Shown here: piece after piece, positions 7,653 to 15,381 of the stretch
Numbering within the stretch: position 1 is the first letter of the stretch
Layout: the number at the start of each line of letters is the position of its first letter
Source of the DNA: HO2-45-28 sp964412115
GTDB taxonomy: Bacteria > Patescibacteriota > Minisyncoccia > HO2-45-28
NCBI GenBank assembly: GCA_964412115.1
Contig: CAYPMM010000019.1
Coordinates: 1 to 17,373, forward strand
DNA: 17,373 nucleotides
Direction of reading: 5' to 3'
Made by a program: the position numbers and the translations under genes
The notes under the pieces: generated by a model
The model's database searches: none
Told to the model about the DNA's origin: nothing
Seen by the model: only the letters and a program-made list of their open reading frames with translations

Positions 7653-7681
7653 AGGATAAGGGCCGAAAAACGCAAAGTCAA
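7653..7681 (-). promoter_or_regulatory. Promoter of the S41 protease gene
   Basis: On the minus strand: -35 TTGACT (7676-7681), a 17-bp spacer and -10 TATCCT (7653-7658). The predicted start is near 7646, followed by a leader of about 33 nt that carries the SD. Confidence 0.6.
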
Positions 7682-7700
7682 ACTCCGAGGGTAAAAGCGG

Positions 7701-7729
7701 TTTACTCCGGAATATTTAAATGTTAATAT
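7701..7729 (+). promoter_or_regulatory. Promoter of the MotA/ExbB-like operon
   Basis: -35 TTTACT (7701-7706), a 17-bp spacer and extended -10 TGTTAATAT (hexamer 7724-7729). The predicted start is near 7736. The box overlaps an in-frame ATG at 7720, which argues against that ATG as start codon. Only 19 bp separate its -35 from that of the divergent protease promoter. Confidence 0.55.
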
Positions 7730-7764
7730 CAGCCCAGAAACGTTTCGTTGAAAAAGGGCCCGAC

Positions 7765-8580
7765 ATGCCGAACGCCAATGGACGAAAACGGCATCTTACC
7801 TATTTTAAAGGGTGGTTTACTTACACGGTCAGCGCGGGAATCCTGGTTTTTCTTTTGTCTACCGGAATCGCGCAAAAACTCCTGTTCTGGAACCAGTCGG
7901 TTTTTGTAAGCACGGTTTTGATGGCGGGCGTAATGATTTTTTATTTGAGAAGGACTCTCGAAAGGGGCGGGCGGGTGAGCCTCGAAAAAGACACTTTGGA
8001 TTTTGTCAGAAAAAAAATGTCTGAATACGAAAACGCCGGATCACGGGACCACGCCCAGCTGATTTTCGAAACCGATTGGTTTTTCGAAAAACATAACGCG
8101 CCCGAATTTGCCGACACCTTCGTCGCCGACTATTTCAGAAACTTGGGCAAAAGAATCAGGGTCATCAAGACGCTGACCGGCTCGGGACAAAAAGAGTTTG
8201 TGGACACCGACGAACTTAAATTCTGTTTTTATGCCGGTCTGGAACGAATCATCAAACCCATGGTTAACGCCGGAAGGAAGCTTCTGCTTTTCGGTTTTCT
8301 GGGGACGGTCGTCGGAATCCTGCTGATCGGCATCGGTATGCGCTTCGGAGAAACGGCCCAGCAGACGCTGTTAATCGCCAAAGAGCTTATTGCCGGACTG
8401 GGCGTTGCCGCCCTCACCACGATTCTGGGAATTGTGGGCAACCTGATTTTAAGTTCGTTTTACGAACAGCATGAGGACGTAAGAGACAGGATCATGGGAG
8501 AGCTTTCCCGCATAACGAGCGTGTATGGGCTTGATTTGCACTCTCCTCCAGAACCAAAAAAGGAACCGAGCGATGAATAA
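7765..8580 (+). CDS. MotA/TolQ/ExbB-family proton-channel-like membrane protein
   Basis: Family members use ion flow to drive a partner across the membrane (flagellar stator, Tol, Ton and other systems). The 271-aa product has a four-helix MotA-like layout: helices at about 15-37 and 46-62, a cytoplasmic domain (about 63-170) rich in charged residues, then helices at about 172-193 and 205-231. The third helix carries GFLGTVVG (177-184) and the fourth GVAALTTILGIVGNL, with Thr218-Thr219; both match the MotA_ExbB pore pattern. The start at 7765 follows AAAAAGGG, a moderate SD; ATG 7720 is rejected because it lies in the promoter. The gene overlaps the next by 8 bp, implying translational coupling. 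No flagellar, TonB or Tol genes are seen, so the driven process is unknown. Confidence 0.8.
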   Translation: MPNANGRKRHLTYFKGWFTYTVSAGILVFLLSTGIAQKLLFWNQSVFVSTVLMAGVMIFYLRRTLERGGRVSLEKDTLDFVRKKMSEYENAGSRDHAQLIFETDWFFEKHNAPEFADTFVADYFRNLGKRIRVIKTLTGSGQKEFVDTDELKFCFYAGLERIIKPMVNAGRKLLLFGFLGTVVGILLIGIGMRFGETAQQTLLIAKELIAGLGVAALTTILGIVGNLILSSFYEQHEDVRDRIMGELSRITSVYGLDLHSPPEPKKEPSDE

Positions 8581-9226
8581 GTGGCAGGTGTTTGTAAGAA
8601 GAGAATCGGATCACACCGTCGTTCAGGGCGACATAACTTTGCTTATATCTTTTATTCCTTTGCTGGTTTTGTTTCTTTTCATGGTTTTCTTGAACGATCC
8701 TTCATCTAAAGATCCCGACAAAACCCCTTTTGAAAGCGTGGCCGAGTGGGACGGAATATCCCCGGTCGACATTGATACCTGGATCTGGTGCACCAACCCA
8801 GCCACGGGACTTTGGGAAATAGTCAGCTACCAGCGCAGAAAAGGCGCGTTTTTCGTTCTCAACCAGGATGACCGCGGGTTTCGTCCGGAGTATCCAAACG
8901 ACAACGTGAACAAAGAAATTGTCGTTTCCCTCGGAAACAGGCTTCCCGCCGCTCTTTGCGGAATAAACCTGCATGTCTATGGCACAAACGGAGGAACGCT
9001 GCCGATTGAATTAACCGTTTCGGCTGTTCTTTTCAAAGGGCACGAAAGCGGAAAACAAACGGTTCTTCTTGACCAGAAAAAGATCACGATGAACCGGGCC
9101 GGGGAAGAGAAAACCGTCACCAGTTTCGAAATTGACTCCGAAGGCAAATTCGTGATAGGAAGTAATAAGACGATAGTCCAGATGCGTTGCGCCAGTTCGT
9201 TCGGCCGCAACTGCACCCCAGACTGA
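8573..9226 (+). CDS. Single-span MotB/ExbD-like partner with extracytoplasmic beta-rich domain
   Basis: No named family is certain. The 217-aa product has a short N-terminal cytoplasmic segment, one membrane helix (about 21-41) and a large outer domain (about 42-217). Asp20 in QGDITLLISF sits at the cytoplasmic start of the helix, the place of the proton-carrying Asp in MotB; the position matching the ExbD Asp is Ser26. The outer domain has SPVDIDTWIWC, VLNQDDRGF, NKEIVVSL, GINLHVYGTNGG and PIELTVSAVLF, a strand-rich pattern I recall from uncharacterised proteins next to MotA/ExbB-like genes (memory, unverified). No OmpA peptidoglycan-binding domain is present. The start follows AAAAAGGA and overlaps the upstream stop; an ATG 16 codons earlier is rejected for lack of an SD and deep overlap. 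Confidence 0.6.
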   Translation: MNKWQVFVRRESDHTVVQGDITLLISFIPLLVLFLFMVFLNDPSSKDPDKTPFESVAEWDGISPVDIDTWIWCTNPATGLWEIVSYQRRKGAFFVLNQDDRGFRPEYPNDNVNKEIVVSLGNRLPAALCGINLHVYGTNGGTLPIELTVSAVLFKGHESGKQTVLLDQKKITMNRAGEEKTVTSFEIDSEGKFVIGSNKTIVQMRCASSFGRNCTPD

Positions 9227-9240
9227 CAGGGAGACAAAAA

Positions 9241-9972
9241 ATGGACACTCCCCTTGTAAAATTGATATGGACGACCTTAAGAACAGTTTTTTATTCGGAA
9301 CCCTGGTTTGAGTGGGCGATACCGGTAGCCGCGGTCGCGATCGCCGCATACCTTCTTTTCTTTATTTTGAGCCGAACGTCGCACTCAAAAGCTTGGAAGG
9401 TGTCTCTGGTAATTCTCTTTTTGCCCATTGCCATCGTTCTCTTTAACATTCCGAATTTTTACGAAAACTTCAGAGCCGGATCCCCGGATAAAAATTGCCC
9501 CGAAATAACCATAAATCCGCTTACCAAAGAAACAGAGCCGGTCAAATACGATTACATGTGGCTGCATGCCGTACCCGGTCCGGCCGATATCGGATTCGTC
9601 GACTTGTTTTTGAAACAGCATGAAATTTTCGGGGAAAATTTGAACGTCAAAAATTCCCACGTCTGCCGTCTGCCTTACGATGAAAAAACAAAAAAACTGC
9701 TTCAAAATATCAGGGAAGCCCAAAAAAAGCAGTGGGATGCGGCCAAAAAGGCAGGCGTTCCCGCAGAGCGCTTATCGGAGTTCGGTGAAATCAAAATCAC
9801 CCTTCCGGGCTCTGCCGAAAGCAGGGCAAAAATGGATTCTTTCTTCCGCAAACAAAGGGACGAAAAGAAAGAGGGCGAGAAAGACCGCGACGACAGCTTC
9901 GGAAACGCCGAGTTTAAGGCGCCCGAAAGAGAAAATGCGCCCAAACAAAACGGAACGGCGCCGATACAATAA
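9241..9972 (+). CDS. Two-span membrane protein with charged C-terminal tail, third gene of operon
   Basis: I do not recognise a family. The 243-aa product has two hydrophobic helices (about 24-44 and 52-70) and then a soluble region: a segment with VKYDYMWLHAVPGPADIGFVD (about 101-121), a lysine/glutamine-rich helical stretch (about 149-170), and a low-complexity charged tail (about 195-243: many Lys, Glu, Asp, Asn). Cys86 and Cys142 are the only cysteines. The start at 9241 follows CAGGGAG, a good SD, 14 bp after the preceding stop; an in-frame ATG at 9187 inside the upstream gene is rejected. A strong terminator follows. Position and membrane nature suggest a third subunit of the channel complex. 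Confidence 0.65.
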   Translation: MDTPLVKLIWTTLRTVFYSEPWFEWAIPVAAVAIAAYLLFFILSRTSHSKAWKVSLVILFLPIAIVLFNIPNFYENFRAGSPDKNCPEITINPLTKETEPVKYDYMWLHAVPGPADIGFVDLFLKQHEIFGENLNVKNSHVCRLPYDEKTKKLLQNIREAQKKQWDAAKKAGVPAERLSEFGEIKITLPGSAESRAKMDSFFRKQRDEKKEGEKDRDDSFGNAEFKAPERENAPKQNGTAPIQ

Positions 9973-10004
9973 AAATACAAAGCGCCATGCGTCAAAATTA
10001 AAAA

Positions 10005-10034
10005 AAGACCCGATTGCCGGGTCTTATTTTTTTA
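10005..10034 (+). terminator. Intrinsic terminator of the MotA/ExbB-like operon
   Basis: Perfect 8-bp stem AAGACCCG (10005-10012) with CGGGTCTT (10018-10025), loop ATTGC, then ATTTTTTTA. It lies about 30 bp after the operon's last stop. Confidence 0.9.
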
Positions 10035-10053
10035 TAGAAAAATAAAAAAACAA

Positions 10054-10082
10054 CCCCGCTTCGGCGTTTCGCCGAAGCGGGG
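10054..10082 (-). terminator. Intrinsic terminator of the lipoprotein protease
   Basis: Perfect 13-bp palindrome CCCCGCTTCGGCG (10054-10066) with its complement (10070-10082), loop TTT. On the minus strand it is followed by TTGTTTTTTTATTTTT. It is convergent with the preceding terminator, so the two operons are insulated. Confidence 0.9.
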
Positions 10083-10091
10083 CGTCATATT

Positions 10092-11003
10092 CTATTTCAA
10101 AAACTTCTTGAATTCTTCCGTAACATTCGGGTCCTTGAGCAGGAGGTCACGAATCACATTTATTCGGATGGCCCAGCCGAGACGCTGGTTCCCGGTAATC
10201 GTTCCTTGGGCCAAACCGACGAGTTCATACTTTCCGTCGCGAATTGCGAGTAGCGGAGTTCCTGAATCGCCGAAGTTGAGTCCGTTTGAAACCATAAACG
10301 CGTTTTTGGCCGCGAATCCGGCTTCGGCGATCTTTTCCGGAGCAAACCGCGACGACACAATACCCTCCCGTACGTTAACGATAAGGCCCCGCGGGAAACC
10401 CACAAGATACGTGAAATTCCCGACCAGCAGGTCATCGCTGTTTCCGAGCGTATAAGGAAACGAACGAGTGCCGGTTCCCGCCGGAAGCTCAAAGAGAGCA
10501 ATGTCATTTTTACGGTCCGTGTAAAGAGATTGTATTTTCACATCTGCCGCGATTTCGCCGTTTTTCAGGCGTAGATAGTGGTTTTCCGCGGATTTTTCAT
10601 ACGGTAAGTACGCGGTCCCGAAAGGAAAATTGACGGTGAGAGGAGGATGGATTACCACATGTTCCACCGTAAGAAAATACCGGCCAAACAGCAGAACTCC
10701 GCCCCCGATCGTCTCCACCTCAACCCTGTCTTGAAGAGTGCCGGCGTAAGCGGATGGCGGAATACCGAATTTTTCCAACAGCTCCGTAAAACTTTTTCTC
10801 TCGTCGTTTTTGATTGTAAAAACCGTTTTGGTAATAACGATACCGATTGAATCATTCACCGCCTCAAGAGACATTTTTTCGGGATCAACAAGATAAACAT
10901 GGTTATCGTACTTGCCGTCCGGGACAGGCTGATAGTATCCGCCGACAATATTGCATCCAAACGACAAAAACAGAACCACAAACAGCGGGGCGAGTTTTTT
11001 CAT
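10092..11003 (-). CDS. Trypsin-like serine protease lipoprotein
   Basis: A chymotrypsin-fold (S1-like) protease predicted to be anchored on the outer face of the membrane. From the chosen start (MKKLAPLFVV) the product has 303 aa: lipoprotein signal with lipobox LSFGC (Cys17), then a protease domain. The catalytic triad is visible: His115 in TVEHVV, Asp167 in KNDIALFEL and Ser247 in GDSGTPLL. Substrate is unknown. An ATG 22 codons upstream is rejected because 11003 follows an AAGGAG SD and begins the lipoprotein signal. Transcription probably starts near 11155, leaving a leader of about 150 nt that contains a terminator-like hairpin, so attenuation is possible. The gene converges on the MotA/ExbB-like operon; cooperation with it is only a guess from position. 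Confidence 0.85.
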   Translation of the reverse strand: MKKLAPLFVVLFLSFGCNIVGGYYQPVPDGKYDNHVYLVDPEKMSLEAVNDSIGIVITKTVFTIKNDERKSFTELLEKFGIPPSAYAGTLQDRVEVETIGGGVLLFGRYFLTVEHVVIHPPLTVNFPFGTAYLPYEKSAENHYLRLKNGEIAADVKIQSLYTDRKNDIALFELPAGTGTRSFPYTLGNSDDLLVGNFTYLVGFPRGLIVNVREGIVSSRFAPEKIAEAGFAAKNAFMVSNGLNFGDSGTPLLAIRDGKYELVGLAQGTITGNQRLGWAIRINVIRDLLLKDPNVTEEFKKFLK

Positions 11004-11045
11004 TTCTTTCTCCTTTTTGTCAAAGAGTTGGGGGAATTGCAAACA

Positions 11046-11155
11046 AAAAACCGAGTGCGAAGACGACAAAATTCCCTGGCTTAGGAATAGAGTCGTCGCC
11101 GAACCCGGTTCACCATGAGCGAAGTCGAACTGGCTTGCCCTTTTCTTTCTAGCTT
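11046..11155 (-). ncRNA. Structured leader (attenuator) or small RNA upstream of the lipoprotein protease
   Basis: From a near-consensus promoter, about 110 nt would be transcribed before a T6 run (11051-11046). The 3' part folds into a long hairpin: 11110-11093 pairs with 11068-11051 over 16 of 18 positions (two G-U, two mismatches on the minus strand), capped by AUUCCU/GGGAAU with a six-base loop. A competing pairing exists: GGGAAUU in the cap (11077-11071) can pair with AAUUCCC further downstream (about 11038-11032), outside the hairpin. No Rfam family was recognised (not SRP RNA, tmRNA or 6S by eye). It may also terminate read-through from the fusA operon. Confidence 0.5.
11110..11129. 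repeat. Dispersed repeat core copy in the leader
   Basis: The reverse complement of this segment shares 16 of 20 bases with 4059-4078 inside ftsK (TCGACTYCGCTC....TGAA). This copy lies in a non-coding leader. Confidence 0.55.
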
Positions 11156-11161
11156 CTTCCC

Positions 11162-11189
11162 ATTATACTCCCTTTGCCAAAAAAGTCAA
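11162..11189 (-). promoter_or_regulatory. Strong sigma-70-type promoter
   Basis: On the minus strand: TTGACT (11184-11189), a 16-bp spacer, TATAAT (11162-11167). It is one of the best promoter matches in the window. The predicted start is near 11155, about 150 nt before the lipoprotein protease. Confidence 0.75.
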
Positions 11190-11192
11190 TAA

Positions 11193-11291
11193 CTACACCG
11201 GCAGGTCGTCCAAGCCGCCCGATATTTCAAAATCATCGGAAATAAGCTCGGGATTTAAATCTTCGGAGGATTTTTTATTTTCTTCGTCCAT
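11193..11291 (-). CDS. 32-residue acidic small ORF after fusA
   Basis: Not a recognised family. The frame reads MDEENKKSSEDLNPELISDD, then FEISGGLDDLPV and TAG: 32 residues, ten of them Asp or Glu against two Lys, with no hydrophobic segment. It starts two bases after the fusA stop (TAA-TA-ATG), so re-initiation by ribosomes leaving fusA is plausible; there is no SD. It may be a short acidic protein of the str operon or chance coding. In favour are tight coupling and a hydrophilic, non-random composition ending before the next promoter. Against are the short length and lack of a known homologue. Confidence 0.45.
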   Translation of the reverse strand: MDEENKKSSEDLNPELISDDFEISGGLDDLPV

Positions 11292-11293
11292 TA

Positions 11294-13399
<2,106 letters not shown>

Positions 13400-13404
13400 A
13401 AAAA

Positions 13405-13872
13405 TTACCAGGCGAAATGAGCAAAAGCGCGGTTGGCCTCGGCCATTTTATGGGTATCCTCTTTTTTCTTGACCGCCACCCCTTCGTTTTTGGAAGCAAG
13501 CACAAGCTCCTCGGCGAGTTTCTCCGCCATCGGCTTGCCTTTTTTGGACCTGGCGGCTTTGGTGAGCCAACGCATCGCGAGCGCTAATCTCCTTTCCGGC
13601 CTCACCTCTCTCGGCACCTGGTAATTGGCACCTCCGACTCTGCGGGACCTGACTTCCAGAGCCGGCGAAACATTTTTAATGGCGTCTTCAAAAACGGCCA
13701 TCGGTTCTTTTTTGGTTTTTTTTCCGGCCAAATCCAAAGCCTCGTAGACGATATCACGCGCGGTGTTTTTCTTTCCCGAAAACATGATGTGGTTGATAAA
13801 CTTTGAAACCACGACCGAATCATAGCGGTAGTCGGGCTCAATCGTTGTTTTTACTTTTGTTTTTCTTCTCAT
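13405..13872 (-). CDS. rpsG: 30S ribosomal protein S7 (uS7)
   Basis: uS7 nucleates assembly of the 30S head and contacts the E-site tRNA. The product has 155 aa: basic N terminus MRRKTKV, then a helical core with SKFINHIMFSGKKNTARDIV, the beta-hairpin VRSRRVGGANYQVP and the RRLALAMRWL helix, ending in KMAEANRAFAHFAW, all family-typical. It lies between rpsL and fusA with 5-bp gaps on both sides, each junction being TAA-TTTTT-ATG. No SD exists, so translation probably relies on coupling or on the U-rich stretch. Confidence 0.97.
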   Translation of the reverse strand: MRRKTKVKTTIEPDYRYDSVVVSKFINHIMFSGKKNTARDIVYEALDLAGKKTKKEPMAVFEDAIKNVSPALEVRSRRVGGANYQVPREVRPERRLALAMRWLTKAARSKKGKPMAEKLAEELVLASKNEGVAVKKKEDTHKMAEANRAFAHFAW

Positions 13873-13877
13873 AAAAA

Positions 13878-14291
13878 TTACGCTTTTGGCCTTTTGGCGC
13901 CGTATTTTGACCTCTGTTGTTTTCGGCCGTCAACCCCTGATGTGTCCAAAACTCCGCGCACAATGTGATAGCGCACTCCGGGCAAGTCTTTAACCCTGCC
14001 TCCGCGGATAACAACCACCGAGTGTTCCTGTAAATTGTGCCCCTCGCCCGGAATATAGGCTGTAACCTCCATGCCGTTGGTAAGACGAACACGGGCGACT
14101 TTTCGCAAAGCCGAATTTGGTTTTTTTGGCGTAACCGTCGTAACCTTGGTGCAAACCCCTCTTTTGAAAGCCGAGGGATAAAACTTCGGCCTGTTTTGCA
14201 AAACATTAAAACCCCGCTGTAAAGCAACGGATTTTGATTTTCTCGTTAAGGGCTTCCGCCCCTTTTTTACCAGCTGATTAAACGTCGGCAT
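13878..14291 (-). CDS. rpsL: 30S ribosomal protein S12 (uS12)
   Basis: uS12 lies at the decoding centre and controls accuracy. The product has 137 aa, with the conserved PKKPNSALRK loop and VKDLPGVRYHIVRG; the Lys residues of both loops, where streptomycin-resistance changes arise in other bacteria, look wild type. The N terminus MPTFNQLVKKGRK is canonical. An out-of-frame reading of the same region is a shadow. It is the first gene of the str operon. A TTGCAA-17-TATAAT promoter predicts a start two bases before ATG, so this is the clearest leaderless candidate in the window. Confidence 0.98.
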   Translation of the reverse strand: MPTFNQLVKKGRKPLTRKSKSVALQRGFNVLQNRPKFYPSAFKRGVCTKVTTVTPKKPNSALRKVARVRLTNGMEVTAYIPGEGHNLQEHSVVVIRGGRVKDLPGVRYHIVRGVLDTSGVDGRKQQRSKYGAKRPKA

Positions 14292-14299
14292 GTTTCAAA

Positions 14300-14328
14300 A
14301 TTATAAAGCAAACGCTCCCGGATTGCAA
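14300..14328 (-). promoter_or_regulatory. rpsL (str operon) promoter, leaderless
   Basis: On the minus strand: -35 TTGCAA (14323-14328), 17-bp spacer, -10 TATAAT (14300-14305). The expected start at 14293 leaves a two-base leader before ATG (14291). Confidence 0.75.
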
Positions 14329-14358
14329 GCCGAGGCAATATATGTTTCTAAAATAACC

Positions 14359-14982
14359 CTAAATCAAACCCGATCCGGTTATCAGACGGAACAACGCCAA
14401 AACAACTGGAAAAACGAAACGGAAAAGAAAAAATATGAAAAAAATCAAAATGACAAAACCCCACTGCTCCATGAAATACTCAAGGTCGGGCCAAATCCGT
14501 CCGGTAAAAGCGAAAAATATTTTTGAACCGTCAAGAGGGGGGACGGGAACAAGATTAAATACGGCCAGAAGCAGGTTGATAAAAACCACAATTGAAATTA
14601 TTTGGATTGAACTTTCGGGCAGAAAAACAAACCCCCCGAATCTTAAAATCAATCCGAAAACCAAAGCAATCAGAACATTGGAAGCGGGACCGGCAACGGC
14701 GACTACTGCCGGACCCCAGCGCTGGTTTTTCAGGTTGTAAGGATTATACGGCACGGGTTTGGCCCAGCCGAAAATAAACCCGCCCAAAAGATAAGTCATT
14801 ACCGGAAGCAAAACCGAACCGAATGGGTCAAGGTGTTTAAGCGGATTTAGCGTCAAGCGCCCTTCGTGTTTGGCGGTCGGGTCGCCCAGCGAATAAGCCG
14901 AGTATCCATGGGAGACCTCGTGTATGACGACCGACATTATGAGTACGGCTATGGAAAATATAAAATCTACTGCTCCGGTCAT
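14359..14982 (-). CDS. M50 family site-2-type zinc metalloprotease
   Basis: Site-2 proteases cut substrates within the membrane and often act in stress signalling. The 207-aa product is a compact Rip/YwhC-like member: HEVSH (HExxH, residues 21-25) in the first helix, LNPLKHLDP near 45-53, a GPASN segment, and the second metal site NLVPVPPLDGSK with the LDG aspartate. About five hydrophobic helices are visible. No PDZ domain is present, which is usual for this short subgroup. A TATAAT box at 15001-15006 (minus) predicts a leader of about 11 nt with no SD. It lies upstream of rpsL on the same strand and diverges from rpmB. Confidence 0.92.
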   Translation of the reverse strand: MTGAVDFIFSIAVLIMSVVIHEVSHGYSAYSLGDPTAKHEGRLTLNPLKHLDPFGSVLLPVMTYLLGGFIFGWAKPVPYNPYNLKNQRWGPAVVAVAGPASNVLIALVFGLILRFGGFVFLPESSIQIISIVVFINLLLAVFNLVPVPPLDGSKIFFAFTGRIWPDLEYFMEQWGFVILIFFIFFLFRFVFPVVLALFRLITGSGLI

Positions 14983-15000
14983 TGATTTAAATATTGTTCT

Positions 15001-15029
15001 ATTATAGACTATTAATTACAAACTATAAA
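15001..15029. promoter_or_regulatory. Divergent promoters of the M50 protease and rpmB
   Basis: The 55-bp gap holds TATAAT on the minus strand (15001-15006, start near 14994) for the protease and TATAAA on the plus strand (15024-15029, start near 15036, two bases before ATG) for rpmB. Each -10 falls where the other promoter's -35 would be; neither has a good -35. Confidence 0.45.
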
Positions 15030-15037
15030 CTATTTTT

Positions 15038-15217
15038 ATGAAAATATGCGCGATATGCGAGAAGGGTTCCAAAATGGGCGGGAAAAGAAACCTTCTTCGC
15101 GGAAAATATAATCCGACCAAAACTCAAAGAAAACAGCCCAATTTGCAATGGGCGCGGCTTGCTGACGGCAAAAGAGTTTTAATCTGCACCAAGTGCATTA
15201 AAAAATTGTATAAATAA
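15038..15217 (+). CDS. rpmB: 50S ribosomal protein L28 (bL28), zinc-ribbon form
   Basis: A 59-residue gene beginning MKICAICEKGSKMGGKRN. bL28 is a small protein of the large subunit. The GKRNLLRGKYNPTKT region is the recognised L28 core with its basic, rRNA-contacting surface. Cys4, Cys7, Cys50 and Cys53 (CAIC and CTKC) form a putative zinc ribbon. The ATG is preceded by TTTTT, and the -10 box predicts a two-base leader. It is followed after 16 bp by a tRNA gene, so the two may share a transcript. Confidence 0.93.
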   Translation: MKICAICEKGSKMGGKRNLLRGKYNPTKTQRKQPNLQWARLADGKRVLICTKCIKKLYK

Positions 15218-15233
15218 AATCGCGAGGTGAAGG

Positions 15234-15304
15234 CGGGCCGTCGTATAATGGCAGTACGCAAGGCTGGGGGTCTTGTGGCGAGAGTTCGATTCTCTCCGGC
15301 CCGA
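15234..15304 (+). tRNA. tRNA-Pro(GGG)
   Basis: A 71-nt cloverleaf folds by eye. The acceptor CGGGCCG/CGGCCCG is a perfect 7-bp stem beginning C1-G72 with discriminator A73 (15304), typical of bacterial tRNA-Pro. D stem GTAT/GTAC (15243-15246, 15254-15257), loop with GG. Anticodon stem CAAGG/TCTTG, loop CTGGGGG (15264-15270), anticodon GGG at 15266-15268. Variable region TGGC, T stem GAGAG/CTCTC, T loop TTCGATT. CCA is not encoded (the acceptor is followed by A, then CAAAT), so it must be added by a nucleotidyltransferase. The TATAAT in its D arm is coincidental. Confidence 0.88.
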
Positions 15305-15366
15305 CAAATCAAAAAATTTTCTTCTTGTTCTTATGTTCCGCGCGCAGAAGGGGTTTTTGTTTTAAA

Positions 15367-15375
15367 TGTTATAAT
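15367..15375 (+). promoter_or_regulatory. Extended -10 giving a leaderless start
   Basis: TGTTATAAT (hexamer 15370-15375) predicts transcription start at 15382, the A of the chosen ATG. An upstream in-frame ATG at 15325 lies before this promoter and is therefore rejected. Confidence 0.6.
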
Positions 15376-15381
15376 ATAGTA

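Noticed and set aside
7765..9972. The operon as a Zorya-type anti-phage system
   Set aside because: Zorya needs a MotB/OmpA-like ZorB plus cytoplasmic ZorC/ZorD or ZorE; no OmpA domain, helicase or nuclease is encoded here.
11018..11023. TTGACA on the minus strand just before the lipoprotein gene as a -35
   Set aside because: No -10 follows within 20 bases before the gene; the better promoter is at 11162-11189.
13838..14227. 129-codon minus-strand frame overlapping rpsL
   Set aside because: It is out of frame with S12, whose sequence is fully conserved in the accepted frame.
15244..15249. TATAAT inside the tRNA D arm as a promoter
   Set aside because: The bases are fixed by D-stem pairing (GTAT/GTAC) and the following D loop; no -35 or downstream start codon fits.
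15124..15312. Minus-strand frame across rpmB and the tRNA
   Set aside because: It reads antisense through a tRNA gene, a common source of false proteins; rpmB and the tRNA explain the region.
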